A stretch of 64,000 nt of DNA, taken from positions 135,889,960-135,953,959 of the forward strand of contig NC_045427.1 in assembly GCF_902635505.1 (NCBI RefSeq). Reading direction: 5' to 3'. The translations under genes were made by a program, and so were the position numbers. The DNA comes from Sarcophilus harrisii. Its lineage: Eukaryota > Chordata > Mammalia > Dasyuromorphia > Dasyuridae. The notes under the pieces are model-generated. The model did not search any database, was not told the origin of the DNA, and saw nothing but the letters and a program-made list of their open reading frames with translations. How positions within the stretch are numbered: position 1 is the first letter of the stretch; each line of letters opens with the position of its first letter. Positions 11,201-22,060 of the stretch are shown here, piece after piece.

Positions 11201-14200
11201 GTTGTTGTTTTTAACTCTAGTATTTAGCTTACATATAAAATCCTTTGGTTGAAAGGAGAGGGGCAAGATTTAGTATTTCTATTTTTATAGTATTTTTTGA
11301 GGTGATTTTAGGGATGATTTGAGAGACTTTATATATGATTTTGTTCAATCTTGATTCTATACAATATAAACTAGTCACAAAGAGATGAATTAACCAATAT
11401 CATGTAGCTCATTAATGACAGAACTAAGATTAACATTCATGTGTCCTAATTCCAGCCCACCGCATTAAATTGCTTTATTTTATCAGTAGGGAAAATGATG
11501 TAGTGGAGGCAAAAGACTTGTTTGAAGTAGTGGCAAGTGGAAGGCATATGAGTATATAGTTAAATTGGGTAGATTTGGAGGCCTGATTTTGATTTATAAG
11601 ATTAGGCTATCTCATTATTTTAGTTAAATTTTAAGTTAAATTTTAAAAATCATATTTAGTTAATTTTTTTTCTTCATCTTTTTAAAAAGCAAAACTTTTT
11701 TTTTTTTTTTTTACTATACTATTTTCACTTTTTTCCATGGCTTTTTCCTTTTATTCTATTTTTTTTTTCTGGGGCAATTAGGGTTAAGTGAATTGCTCAG
11801 GGTTACACAGCTAGGAAGTGTTATGCACTTCCTAAAGTTCAGATTTGAACTCAGGTCCTCCTGATTTCCAGGCTGGTGCTCTATCCACTGTGCCACCTAG
11901 CTGTCCCTAAAAAGCAAAACTTTTAAGAAGAAAATCTCACTTGAAGAAGTTGGCTTGATCGAGATATTTGTGGATCTAGAAAGATCAGGTCTCTTTATCC
12001 AAACACTGAGGGAATATAAGTTCCTTTCTTCTCACACAGGAAAAAGCAGAGGATGTCTATCGTCTGTATCAGAACTCTCCAATCTCCTCTCATCCTGTGG
12101 TAGCCCTGTCAGAGCTGAGCACCCTCTGTGCTAGTTCCTGCCTGGATGAGCGAACCTTCTATTTGGTGTTGCTACAGCTGCAGAAAGAGAAGAGAGTCAC
12201 TGTTTTAGAGCAGAATGGTGAGAAGGTATTGAATGATGGAATTTCTATAAATATCTGCTGAATATCTAGTAATAGATCATCATCAGGTTTTCTGTGTGAA
12301 TTTTTTTTTCAGAACAGGAATAATTTGTTGTTCTCCTACAGATTGTGAAATTTGCCCGAGGGCTACATGCCAAGGTCTCCCCAGTAAATGATGTGGATGT
12401 GGGGGTGTACCAGTTGATGCAGAGTGAACGGCTGCTTTCACGGAAGGTGGAGTCCCTGTCCCAGGAAGCAGAGAGGTAACTTCTTGCCCTAAAGCGTTAA
12501 CTGAGCCTTCCCTGCCCTGATTAGTCCTCAGAGTTCTTGAGAGCACTTGGGGGCATGATGTTTTCTTTTCAGGTTCCTATAAAGCTGTTCACTGTTTACT
12601 GAGTCACTATAGGTGTAGTTTTAGGAACTGGGAATATTCTGTCCATTTTATTGAGGGAAGAAGACAGCCAGAGAGAGGAAGGGATTTACCTGGGGGCACC
12701 AGTAGTGGTGAGAGTTGAGTCTTGGTTTTCTGAATTCTGTAAGGTTGGGGATGGAGGAAGCCATGCACTAGCAAAAACAGCACTCCAAAGTGCATATGGT
12801 GACTTGTCCCCCTCCTTTTTTTTTTTTTTTTTTTTTTTTTTTTGGTCTTCATTATGGTATTTAGGGTTTAGTGACTTGCTCAGGGTCACACAATAAGTGT
12901 CAAGCATCTGAGACTGGATTTGAAATGAAGTCTTTCTGACTCCAAGGCTGGTGCTCTATCCGCTGCACCACCTAGCTGCCCCTTAGAGTTGATTTATTTC
13001 AATGTTTAGTTGCAGATCAAAAGGCACAACAAAAAATATGGTGTTCAGGATCCAAGAAAATGGGGGCTATTAAATGTGAGTAGTGCTGGATCTGGTGGTC
13101 TGTACAAAGCAAGTTCAAATAGCATGGGTTTGCCTTGCTAAGGTCCTTAAGGAGAAATTAGCTGAAGGCAACAGGATAAAGGATGGTAATAGGCATTTAG
13201 ACTAATTTGTAGATGCTCTTTTTTAGACTCTGAAGATGAGAACATTTCCTTAAATTGTTAAGATCAGTTCTATTTTCTATTTTCTATTTTGCTCTTGTTT
13301 TGGTCCCTTGGAGTAAGTGGAATATTTTCATTGTTGAATGGGAGCCTTGGGATGGTTGTTAGCTCTGGGAGGGGAATTCCTGGTTTCATTACCAATAATT
13401 TGGTTTTTTGATAGTGCAGGTCATTCAAGCCCCTTTGCCTTTCTAAGATCTCTAAGATCTCATAGACTTGCATTCTAGAACTGTGTGCCAGTACAATCAT
13501 TGATACTGATATTGATCAGTAGGCAGAATGAGATTTGGGCTCAAGGTCCCTTGCCTTTTTTTTTTTTTTTTTTTTCACCTGCTTGATGGTTGTTAAGTCA
13601 TTTTCAATTGTATCTGACTCTGTGACCCCATCTGGGCTTTTCTTGGCAAAGATACTGGGGGGGTTGGCTCATCTTATAAAGGTGGTAATTGGGCACACTT
13701 GGTGAAGTGCCCTGGCAGGCCTCCAGCAGGTGGGTGAGGCCAGAGTGGAGCTCAGGAAGGTGAGTCCCTGGATCCCAGGCCCCCTCTGCCCACTCTGCCA
13801 TTAGCTATGCTCTCCTCAGTCTCCCCTTGTGTTTCACAGGTGTAAAGAAGATGCCCGACAAGCATGTCGCACTGGAAAGAAGCAGCTGGTGAGCGTCTGT
13901 CCTCCTTTCCCATGCTGTCCATCCTGTTCAGCGGCCTGGACAGAGACCCCGCTGTGAACCTTGGGAGGGAGAACATGTCTGGAAAACCGGGCAGTTTTGG
14001 CCCCCTAACAGGGCCAATAGGGCTCCTGGGAGTCTCCGGCCTCGCTGCCCACTACTGCAGATTGGGGTTCGACTGAGATCCTGACCACATCTGCCCTTGC
14101 TCTTCTAGGCACTAAGGCATCTCAAATCAAAGCAGAGGACAGAAAAGCGCATTGAGGCCCTCCATGCCAAGCTGGACACAGTACAAGGCATTCTGGATCG

Positions 14201-15905
14201 GATCTATGCTTCCCAAACAGATCAGATGGTAATCTGCTTGCACTGGGGACAACCACATTAGTTGAGCTCAGTTACTCTTTGGCCTTGCTAGTGCTTTGAC
14301 TGCTGTGTAATTTTTCTCCATACATTAGACTTGATCTAACTAGCCTATGCAAAACGTGATTGGCTCCTTTTCTTCTTGAAGGTCCAAGGGATGCCTTCCT
14401 TACTGCAGAACTCATTGTCACACTTGGCTTTTCCAACCTGCTCCTTCCCCTTTGCTGCCTGTTCACTGTTTCCTGCTTTTGCTTGACCAGGGTTCTTTCT
14501 TTGTGGCAAGCCTGTGGTCTTTCCTGATTAGCAGTTGTGAAAATATATAGAGATTTCAAGAAGCCAAACAAAATATTGTTTGTTTTCTTAGATATTCTTT
14601 TACCTGTACCAATACTTCTATTTTCCTTTTAGGTTTTTAATGCCTATCAGGCTGGTGTAGGAGCCCTCAAACTTTCCATGAAGGACATCACAGTGGAGAA
14701 AGCAGAGAGTCTGGTGGACCAGATCCAAGAGGTATAGAATGTGGAACTGGGAACAAAGATGATAAGAAGATTGAAATGGAGTTGAAATGGAGAAAATCTC
14801 CTTTGATCTTATTTTTTTTGGTTATTGAGGTCCTACTTGGATTTATTGTTTCCATTTCTGAGTATTTGCCATTTCCTTTGTCCTCTCTACATTTTATACT
14901 ATTTAGAAGCACTTGGCTCAAGATCTCACCTATTTCTCTTACAGCTCTGTGATACCCAGGATGAAGTTTCTCAGACTCTGGCTGGGGTGGGGATAAATGG
15001 CTTAGGTGAGTTGTCCAAAAAATGTCCCCATACCTTCCTTCATCTGGCCACATTTTCCCCACATGTGATAGCAAACAGGGCTTTATCTAGAGCCCCTGTG
15101 TGCCTGACACTTTTAACATGGAAGCAGCTGCAGGAAATGATGTGTCCCTTCATGGCCCCACTTCCATTCCGATTTAAGGTTCCTTTTGTATCTCACTCTC
15201 CTTGGATGTGGGGATATGATAAGGTATTTTATTTATCACTGGGGAAACTGCATTCCCTTAAAAGGCACAAAAGGTTTCCTAGGGTCAGAAGAGAGACCTT
15301 ACTTATATATTGTATTTTCTTCCAATCTGCTAAAAATGAAACTCCTTTTGAATGCCCTTTTCTTTAGTGATTTCATAAAAAATAGTCATTCCATGTACAG
15401 CTACAGTGTATTCCCAACTTAACAGACTTAGTCATGGTTTGTTTTTTAATCATTATCTGCCAGTGTTGAGTATTGATCATTTTCCCTCTTTGAGTATTTA
15501 TGTGGCTTCTTGACTTGTTTTCTCTCCAGATAGTGACAGTGAGGAACTGGAGAAGGAACTGGATATCCTCCTCCAGGACACCACCAAAGAACCTCTGGAT
15601 TTGCCTGATACTCCCCAAAAGCCATTCTTCTCCACCAATGTGCCTAATCCCAGCATTTCAGATGCTGAGCTTGAAGCTGAGCTGGAGAAACTGTCCCTCT
15701 CAGAAGAAGGTATGGACACATGTTAACAACGGGCTTCTGTTGGGATTTTGGCACCCCAGCTAGCTAGGTGGCTGCTGATCCCAGGATGGAGAGGGCCCAG
15801 TGGGTTGGAGCTAGACATCTGTGCCACATGTTTTCTTCTCTCTTCTCCGTAGGTTTGCTTCCAAACCATGAATCTTCCAAAAGACAGCTGGAACCCACTC
15901 TCTAA
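7977..15905 (+). CDS. CHMP7: CHMP7, charged multivesicular body protein 7 (complete, 10 coding exons)
   Basis: CHMP7 is an ESCRT-II/ESCRT-III hybrid. It binds the inner nuclear membrane with LEMD2 and recruits CHMP4B to seal the reforming or ruptured nuclear envelope. The spliced product is 450 residues (human about 453) and starts [20 protein letters not shown]. Residues 1-220 hold the tandem winged-helix half, with the hydrophobic membrane-binding stretch [16 protein letters not shown] at 121-136. Residues about 230-400 are the charged helical Snf7/ESCRT-III domain, and [14 protein letters not shown] near 420-433 is the MIM-like C-terminal helix that binds VPS4-type MIT domains. Coding segments are 7977-8275, 9223-9394, 12040-12225, 12342-12475, 13840-13888, 14109-14228, 14633-14731, 14945-15005, 15530-15709 and 15853-15905. 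All junctions are GT-AG and the frame is open throughout. The start is fixed by conservation of MWSP. The product ends LEPTL, apparently three residues short of human. Confidence 0.97.
9139..9161 (+). repeat. 23-base G homopolymer in CHMP7 intron 1
   Basis: An uninterrupted G-run 61 bases before the exon 2 acceptor. It can form G-quadruplex and is prone to length error in sequencing. Confidence 0.95.
9223..9394 (+). CDS. CHMP7: CHMP7 coding exon 2
   Basis: Residues 100-157 ([19 protein letters not shown] onward), containing the membrane-binding hydrophobic segment. The acceptor AG is at 9221-9222 and the donor GTAGGT at 9395. Confidence 0.96.
9850..11155 (-). mobile_element. Old L1 in CHMP7 intron 2 (minus), interrupted
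   Basis: The plus strand reads as antisense L1 3' UTR and ORF2 C-terminus to about 10609, then resumes at about 10965 with the antisense of the ORF2 part that encodes the DMN..FS block. The break is filled by a plus-strand L1 fragment. It lies in antisense orientation to the host gene, is well diverged and is much older than the L1 at 35 kb. Confidence 0.8.
10612..10935 (+). mobile_element. L1 3' fragment inserted in the older L1
   Basis: Sense ORF2 end and 3' UTR (AGAAAAACCTGGGAAATCC, then CAAAGTGAAATGTACTG and ACACAGTAATAGCAATG). Sequence on both sides belongs to the minus-strand L1, so this copy came later. It ends in a T-rich, C-rich stretch rather than a clean A-tail. Confidence 0.7.
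11189..11210. repeat. (GTT)n microsatellite
   Basis: Seven GTT units in CHMP7 intron 2, next to the end of the old L1. Confidence 0.9.
11700..11908 (-). mobile_element. WSINE1-type SINE with target duplication, CHMP7 intron 2
   Basis: Minus-strand SINE: the plus strand shows GGTTACACAGCTAGGAAGTG and GCTCTATCCACTGTGCCACC. A perfect 16-bp duplication AAAAAGCAAAACTTTT lies at 11684-11699 and 11909-11924. Between the outer T-run and the SINE proper are about 50 further bases ending in a second T-run (11759-11769), so the element carries extra 3' sequence. Confidence 0.9.
12040..12225 (+). CDS. CHMP7: CHMP7 coding exon 3
   Basis: Residues 158-219 ([19 protein letters not shown] to LEQNGEK), second winged-helix domain; phase 0 at both ends. 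Confidence 0.96.
12342..12475 (+). CDS. CHMP7: CHMP7 coding exon 4
   Basis: Residues 220-263 plus two bases of codon 264 ([19 protein letters not shown] onward). It joins the winged-helix half to the Snf7 domain. Intron 3 before it is only 116 bases. Confidence 0.96.
12817..12982 (-). mobile_element. WSINE1-type SINE, CHMP7 intron 4
   Basis: T-run at 12817-12843, then GACTTGCTCAGGGTCACACA and GCTCTATCCGCTGCACCACC. Minus orientation. No clear target duplication. Confidence 0.88.
13551..13680 (-). mobile_element. MAR1-type SINE fragment, CHMP7 intron 4
   Basis: T-run at 13558-13575 followed by TTGTATCTGACTCTGTGACC and TTTTCTTGGCAAAGATACTG, the 3' half of the longer marsupial CORE-SINE. It is cut off near 13680. 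Confidence 0.8.
13840..13888 (+). CDS. CHMP7: CHMP7 coding exon 5
   Basis: A 49-base exon giving residues 264-280 ([17 protein letters not shown]), basic start of the Snf7 domain. The acceptor CAG is at 13837-13839 and the donor GTGAGC at 13889. Confidence 0.95.
14109..14228 (+). CDS. CHMP7: CHMP7 coding exon 6
   Basis: Residues 281-320 ([20 protein letters not shown] to ASQTDQM), long Snf7 helix; phase 0 at both ends. Confidence 0.96.
14633..14731 (+). CDS. CHMP7: CHMP7 coding exon 7
   Basis: Residues 321-353 ([18 protein letters not shown] onward to DQIQE), Snf7 domain; phase 0 at both ends. Confidence 0.96.
14945..15005 (+). CDS. CHMP7: CHMP7 coding exon 8
   Basis: Residues 354-373 plus one base ([20 protein letters not shown]). 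The donor GTGAGT is at 15006. Confidence 0.95.
15530..15709 (+). CDS. CHMP7: CHMP7 coding exon 9
   Basis: Residues 374-433 ([20 protein letters not shown] to [10 protein letters not shown]), acidic C-terminal tail with the MIM-like helix. The donor GTATGG is at 15710. Confidence 0.96.
15853..15905 (+). CDS. CHMP7: CHMP7 coding exon 10 with stop
   Basis: Residues 434-450 ([17 protein letters not shown]) and TAA at 15903-15905. The acceptor TAG is at 15850-15852. As I recall, human has three further residues after LEPTL. Confidence 0.93.
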
Positions 15906-17485
15906 TGTTATCCCAGGACTTCTACATAAGGAGATATCAGGCGTGCGTGTTTGTACATAGTTATTTAATTGAAAAACTCTTTAAGAATTTGATGGGATGG
16001 GGAAGAAAGACTACTCTATTTAGCTGGATACTCCCAGTTACTACAGGACAGAAGTAATTTCTGGAAGTTTTGCTCCAAAGGCTTGCTCCCAGCTGGTGTC
16101 ATGGACCTGTCTGTCTTCTCATCTTTATAGTGCCACAATCTATGATGTCCCGTGTTTGACCTATTGTTCCATATAGCCTGCAGTCCTTAACTTTGGCCCA
16201 GTTATGTTTGTCTTCACCCACCAACTCCCACTAGAATTTTGTTCCAGCCAACAAAGGTGGGAGATTGCAGACAGTTTTTCTCCTGTTGGTTAGAGGGACT
16301 TGTCATCTTTACTTGTAGGTGTTTATAAGTTTACTTAAATAACTTATTCCTACCCATTTCCATTTTCACTGGTGAGGAGAATCAGACAAGTTTTATTCAA
16401 GGGGACTTAACTGCTGCTTCTTCAAGGAGAAAACAAACAGTATAAAAGTTTCTGCTCTTTATTATCATTGCATCAAGTTTTTTAGGCTCTGAAATTGAGT
16501 AATTCAAGGTGGTGTCTCCTCTGGCTCTTACTGACTCCCATTTGAATTTGGGGTGGCGAGACCTGGGTGATTGTGGAGCCATCCTTTGTGGATTGTGGAT
16601 GGCCAGGTCCCATCTCTTACAAAGCAAGAGGCTGCCCCCCCTTGCTCTGCCTTTGTTGGGGTGGTCAGAAGACCCCGGACAAACTACACAACAAAACCTC
16701 CCTCCTATGAGCCTGTAAAACAAGAGTGAGTTCTTTGCTCAAGTTTCAGAAGAATTTTCTTTCACAGATAGACCACTGTTAAGGGTAGGGGAATCTGAGC
16801 CAATTTGTGCAATAGAAGCAGAAGGGTTTGAAACCCTTCTGCCATCTTGGTATATGCCTCCCACATTATTTATTTGTCAGAACACACGCTACCTACTGTT
16901 GCCTCTTGAGGCTACCACATTTTTGCTTCTGTCTCTGCCCTTTGGTGAATCAGAGACAGAGCAGGAGCTGAGTGAAACAGTAGTCTGGAGAGAAGATGGC
17001 GGCTATGTTGCCACTGTGGCTGCAGAAGCACAAGTATTTCTGCCTAACTTATTTGCTCTTGCCCCCAAAATGATGTGGAGCAAAGGGAAAGAAGGAACTT
17101 AATCCAGGGCAGGAGCAAGACTCATGGTCAACAAATTTCTCTCCCATTCCACCATGATAAACAGAATAACAGAATTGTTGGGGGTGAAGAGAAACAATCA
17201 CTATTTTTTCCCCTTTTCTATCTGGTACATAATTAAAAGAAAAAACAAATCATGGTCATTGTCTACTCTGGCTCTGTTTTTCTTTTGGGTTACTGTTCTA
17301 TGCTGTCAAGTCTGCTGTTTAACTTAAGGTCTGTTAAATCTTGTCCTGGATGGTGGTAGTCGACTTAAAAGACAAGTGATGTTTAAAGTACTCTGAAACC
17401 AAGCCCCAGAAGGATCCTAGCACTATGCAGCAAACAGTGATTAACTATCTACTGGGTGCAGTACAGTAAGTGCTATTGAAATAAA
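15906..17485 (+). other. CHMP7: Probable CHMP7 3' UTR
   Basis: No repeat is recognised directly after the stop until about 17430. Candidate polyadenylation signals are ATTAAA at 17232-17237 and AATAAA at 17480-17485; the latter lies inside an L2-derived stretch. Transcript data would be needed to choose between them. Confidence 0.5.
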
Positions 17486-18680
17486 ACATTTAGATAACAA
17501 AAGACCCTTGCCTTGAGGAGGCCCAACACAGAAAGATGTATAATCATTGTATAAAAAAGAACTTGACAAAATCCAACCAAGCAACATTCAATAACTTCAA
17601 TATCTTAGGGAAGCTGAAAATGTGATTTGGTATTAAATGAAAAAATGGGTGTCTCATATATTCTGAAATTGCAAAACAACATTCTATGTGAGTCTAAGGG
17701 GATTAGGAAGGACTTCATAGAGGAGATGGTGTTTGAGTTGTTCTTTAAGGTATTTTAGAACAGCCTAAACAAAAGGCGTGCATGGAGATGTGAACACTAA
17801 ATTTGTTAAGAGGGCAGAGATTTGTACAGTCAGGTAAAATGTTACCTGGTAAAGAAGAGCATCATGAGATAAAGCTGAAAAGGTAGGGTATTGCCAGATT
17901 GGGAGAGCTTGACAACCAAACTTTGTGTGTGAAGTAATGGGAAATAAGATTTTTGATGAGAAGAGTGAGGTGACCAACAGGTATAAAGAATGGATTAGAA
18001 GAGGAGAGAACAGAAGTGGTAGGATAAGTTAGAAAGGCAAATGCAGTAATTCAGGTGGGTGATAAGAGGGACATTCCTTCAAGGGAGGAGATTTCTTTTA
18101 AAGATTGGCAAAGGTCTTTGTGGACTGTGATCTATCAGGTACTGATACATTAAGTTTTGGGAATGAGTGACAGAAATGTAATAGTCTCTGTTGTCAAGGA
18201 GCTTTCATTCTGTCAAAGGAAGCCTCCAGTAAGTGTGGAGTGTGGTCAGGAGACCTAGAAGAGTACTTGAACTGACCTTTGAAGAAAGTAAGGATATGAA
18301 AATAAAAGCATGAATTCCAAAAATGGAAAACTAACTTACCTATGCAGACAGAAAAAGGGAAATTCAATGCCTTGTACAAGGAAGAACTAGGACAGTTGGA
18401 CTAGAAAGTATGTTGTTTGACGGATGATACTTTGTAACATCTGGAAGACTTATATGGTCAGGCACATTCTAGAAGGGTTTTGAGCAGGGGACTGGCTAAT
18501 CAGATCCCGTACTTTGGAGATGTCATTTGGAAAGTTTTGTGGAGGAAGGACTGGAGAAGAGAGATTTGAAGAATGGAGGTCAGGTTATAAGACTATGTAT
18601 GAGCTCACTTGGTGGTGGCTCAGTGAAAAGGAGGCATAAATAACATGTTGAGAAGGTAGAACTTGATCTTGGAGTACCTC
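17436..18680 (-). mobile_element. L2/CR1-clade LINE, antisense, diverged
   Basis: The plus strand reads as the reverse complement of an L2 3' tail (CTACTGGGTGCAGTACAG, then CCCTTGCCTTGAGGAGGC). It continues into the antisense ORF2 end (GGTGTTTGAGTTGTTCTTTA, GCAGTAATTCAGGTGGGTGA, TTTTGAGCAGGGGACTGG). Strongly diverged and patchy. Confidence 0.65.
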
Positions 18681-18683
18681 TAG

Positions 18684-18800
18684 TCCAGGGGTTCTTGTTA
18701 GTCTGGTGAAGATTAGAGACTCCTCAGAATGATGTCTTTAAATGTGTAAAATAAAATACATGGCATTTCAAAGGAAACTTATTAAATTGACATAGTTTTC
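18684..18800 (-). mobile_element. hAT (Charlie-type) DNA transposon relic
   Basis: It starts CCAGGGGTTCTTGTTAG and carries GTCTGGTGAAGATTAGAG and TAAAATAAAATACATGGCAT, matching the general form of a non-autonomous mammalian hAT relic. Only one end is clear. Confidence 0.55.
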
Positions 18801-18954
18801 AAGGTATAAAAAGAAATCAAGATGGGCACATCTTGGCAGGAAAGGTCCTGCCCAAGTTAAACTTTTTGTTTCATAGGTACAAAGAACCAGGAATTGGGAG
18901 ATCTGGATTATGGTCCAGATTCTCCCATGAAATTGCTGTTATTTGACCAAAAAA

Positions 18955-20440
18955 AATTTTTTTATTGTAACTTTTTATTGACAGAACATATGCCTGGGTA
19001 ATTTTTTTTTACAACATTATCCACTTCTGTTCTGACTTTTCCCTTCTCTCCCTCTACCTCCTCTAGATGGTAAGCAGTCTTATACATGTTGAATATGTTA
19101 TAGTACATCCTAGATACAGTATATGTGTGCAGAACTGAACAGTTCTCTTGTTGCACAGGAAGAATTGGATTCAGAAGGTAAAAATAACCTGGGAAGAAAA
19201 ACAAAAATGCAAACAGTTTACACTCATTTCCCAGTGTTCTTTCTTTGGGTAGAGCTGCTTCTGTCCATCATTGATCAATTGGAACTGAATTAGATCTTCT
19301 CTTTGTCAAAGAAATCCACTTCCATCAGACTACATCCTCATACAGTATTGTTGAAGTATATATTGATCTGGTTCTGCTCATTTCACTTAGCATCAGTTCA
19401 TGTAAACCAAACCTCTCTGTATTCATCCTGCTGGTCATTTCTTACAGAACAATAATATTCCATAACATTCATATACCACAATTTACTCAACCATTCTCCA
19501 ATTAATGGGCATCCATTCATTTTCCAGCTTCTGGTCACTACAAACAGGGCTGCCACAAACATTTTGGCACATACAGGTCCCTTTCCCTTCTTTAGTATCT
19601 CTTTGGGGTATGAGCCCTGTAGAAACACTGCTGGGTCAAAGGGTATACACAGTTTGATAACTTTTTGGCCATAATTCCAGTTTGCTCTCCAGAATGGTTG
19701 GATTCGTTCACAACTCCACCAACAATGCATCAGTATCCCGGGTTTTCCCACATCCCCTCCAACATTCATCATTATTTTTTCCTGTCTTAGGCAATCTGAC
19801 AGGTGTGTAGTGGTATCTCAGAGTTGTCTTAATTTGCATTTCTCTGATCAATAGTGATTTGGAACACTCATCTGAGTGGCAATAGTTTCAATTTCATCAT
19901 CTGAAAATTGTCTGTTCATATCCTTTGACCATTTATCAATTGGAGAATGGCTTGATTTCTTATAAATTAGAGTCAATTCTCTATATATTTTGGAAATGAG
20001 GCCTTTATCAGAATCTTTAATTGTAAAAATGTTTTCCCAGTTTGTTGCTAACCTTCTAATTTTGTTTGCATTAGTTTTGTTTGTACAAAGGCTTTTTAAT
20101 TTGATGTAATCAAAATTTTCTATTTTGTGATCAATGATGATCTTTAGTTCTTTGGTCACAAATTCCTTCCTCCTCCACAAGTCTGAGAGGTAAACTATCC
20201 TATAAGTTCCTCTAATTTATTTATGATCTCTTTCTTTATGCCTAAATCATGGACCCATTTTTATCTTATCTTGGTATATGGTGTTAAGTGTGGGTCCAAG
20301 GCTAATTTCTGCCATACTAATTTCCAATTTTCCCAGCAGTTTTTGCCAAATAATGAATTCTTATCCCCAAAGTTGGGATCTTTGGGTTTGTCAAACCCTA
20401 GATTGCTATAGACTATTTTGTCTTGTGAACCTAAACTGCT
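18955..20440 (-). mobile_element. L1 LINE, 5'-truncated (minus)
   Basis: 3' tail at 18955-18970 (AATAAAAAGTTACAAT in minus sense), then 3' UTR, then the ORF2 C-terminus back to about 20440. Minus-strand frames give CWWSCERIQPFWRANWNYGQ at 19398-19772 and the upstream block ENFDYIKLKSLCTNKTNANK at 19848-20180; the break between them is a coding lesion. The 3' UTR belongs to the same subfamily as the copy at 3.9 kb. It abuts an L2 3' end at 20451. Confidence 0.92.
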
Positions 20441-20450
20441 GGGAAAATTT

Positions 20451-21610
20451 AATACTTATTAAGCACCTGCTGCGTTAGGCATTAGGGGTACAAAGAGAAG
20501 CAAAACTGCCCTGTTCTCAAGTAACTTTAAAGTCTAATGGGGAAGATGGTGCATGCAACTGTACAAGATAAACCAGGTAAAATGGAGTTAGTCAGCAATG
20601 GGAAGGCTGTAACATTCAGGGGGATAGGGAAGACTCATTGCAGAAGGTGAAATTTTAGCTGAGCCTCAAAGGAAGTCAGGGAAATTGGGAGGTGGAATTG
20701 AGAGAGAGTATTCCAGGCATGGGAGACAGCAAATAAAAATGCCCAGAATTGGGAGATGGAGTATCTTGTTCTAAGGAACACTAAGGAGGCCAGTATCACT
20801 GAATTGCAGTTTATATAATGGGAATACGTGGAATAAGACTAAAAAAAAATAGAAAAGAACAGAATTATAGAGGACTTTAAAAGCCAAACAATTCTATATT
20901 TGACCCTGGAGGCAATAGGGAGTCACTAGGTTGACTAAATTGGATAGTGAAATGGTCAAACATGCAATTTAATGGTCCTGTGAAGGATCAAATGGAGTAG
21001 GGAAAGATGAGTAGCAATAGGCCAGGTCTGAGATGATCTGGGCCTGCATCAGAGTGGGGGCAATGTCAGAGGGGAAAAGAGAACATATACAGGAGATGGC
21101 GTGAAGGAAAAAAGGACAGGACTTGGCAACTGATTGGATTTGGGGGAGGAAGGCAGGTAGTGAATCCAGAGTGACTCCCAAATTGTGCGTTTGAGGGATT
21201 AGGGGGATGGTGTTGTCTTCACCATTAATAGGGAAGTTGGAGAGGGGAAGAATTGAGGGGAAAGATAATGATTTCAGTGTTGGACCTCTTGAGTTTAAGA
21301 TATCTACTGAACATCCAATTTGAGATGTTTGAAAGACATGGAGATGGGAGTTCAGCAAAGAAATTAGGGCTAAATAATTAGATTTGGGAATCATCAGCCC
21401 AAGAGTGATGATTAAATCCATGGGAACTGATGAGATAGATCATCAAATGAAATAATATAAAGGAAGAAGAGAAAGAGATTCAAGGATAACTCTGTGGGAC
21501 AACTATGGTTAGAGGTGATCTAGAAGAGGATCTGGTAAAGAAGACTGAAAAAAAGCAGTCAAGTAGGAGAGCCAGGAAAGAGTAATATTTCTAAAATCTA
21601 GAAAGAAATA
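20451..21610 (-). mobile_element. L2/CR1-clade LINE, 3' half (minus)
   Basis: 3' tail at about 20451 (TTATTAAGCACCTGCTGCG in plus sense), then ORF2 back to front. The minus frame at 20969-21421 reads HNLGVTLDSLPAFLPQIQSV and SCICSLFPSDIAPTLMQAQI, the end of a CR1-clade reverse transcriptase. The copy continues at 22061 after an L1 insertion. Not a host gene. Confidence 0.85.
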
Positions 21611-21617
21611 AGGACTA

Positions 21618-22060
21618 AAAATTCTGATGGACGTGACTCTCTTCAACAATAAGATGAACCAAATCAGTTCCATTTGTTCAGTAATGAACAGAACCAGCTG
21701 CACCCAGTGAAAGAACTCTGGGAAATGAGTGTGAACCACAACATAGCTTTTCCACTCCCTCTGTTTTGGTCCACCGGCATTTTTGATTTCCTTCTCAGGT
21801 TATTTTTACCTTCTGCCTAAATCCAATTTTTCTTGTGTGGCAAAATAACTGTATGGACATGTATACATATATTGTATTTAACATATTTAACATGTATTGG
21901 TCAACCTGACATCTAGGGGAGGGGGTGGGGGGAAGGAGGGGAAAAATTGTAACAGAAGGTTTTGCAATTGTCAATGCTGAAAAATTACCCATGCATATAT
22001 CTTGTAAATAAAAAGATATATATATATATATATATATATAAAAGCTTAAAAAAAAAAAAA
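21618..22060 (+). mobile_element. L1 3' end inserted in the L2
   Basis: Sense sequence from just before the ORF2 stop (ATTCTGATGG) through the 3' UTR to AATAAAAAG, a (TA)n run at 22015-22040 and an A-tail at about 22048. L2 coding sequence resumes right after the tail. A short duplication (AGAAAGAA) may flank it. Confidence 0.88.

Noticed and set aside
14041-14080. GGTTCGA motif resembling a tRNA B box
   Set aside because: No matching A box or cloverleaf, and the spacing of the motif is wrong.
14825-15367. A 180-codon plus-strand frame across CHMP7 exon 8
   Set aside because: It contains exon 8 in frame but reads through both flanking introns; the spliced CHMP7 structure explains it.
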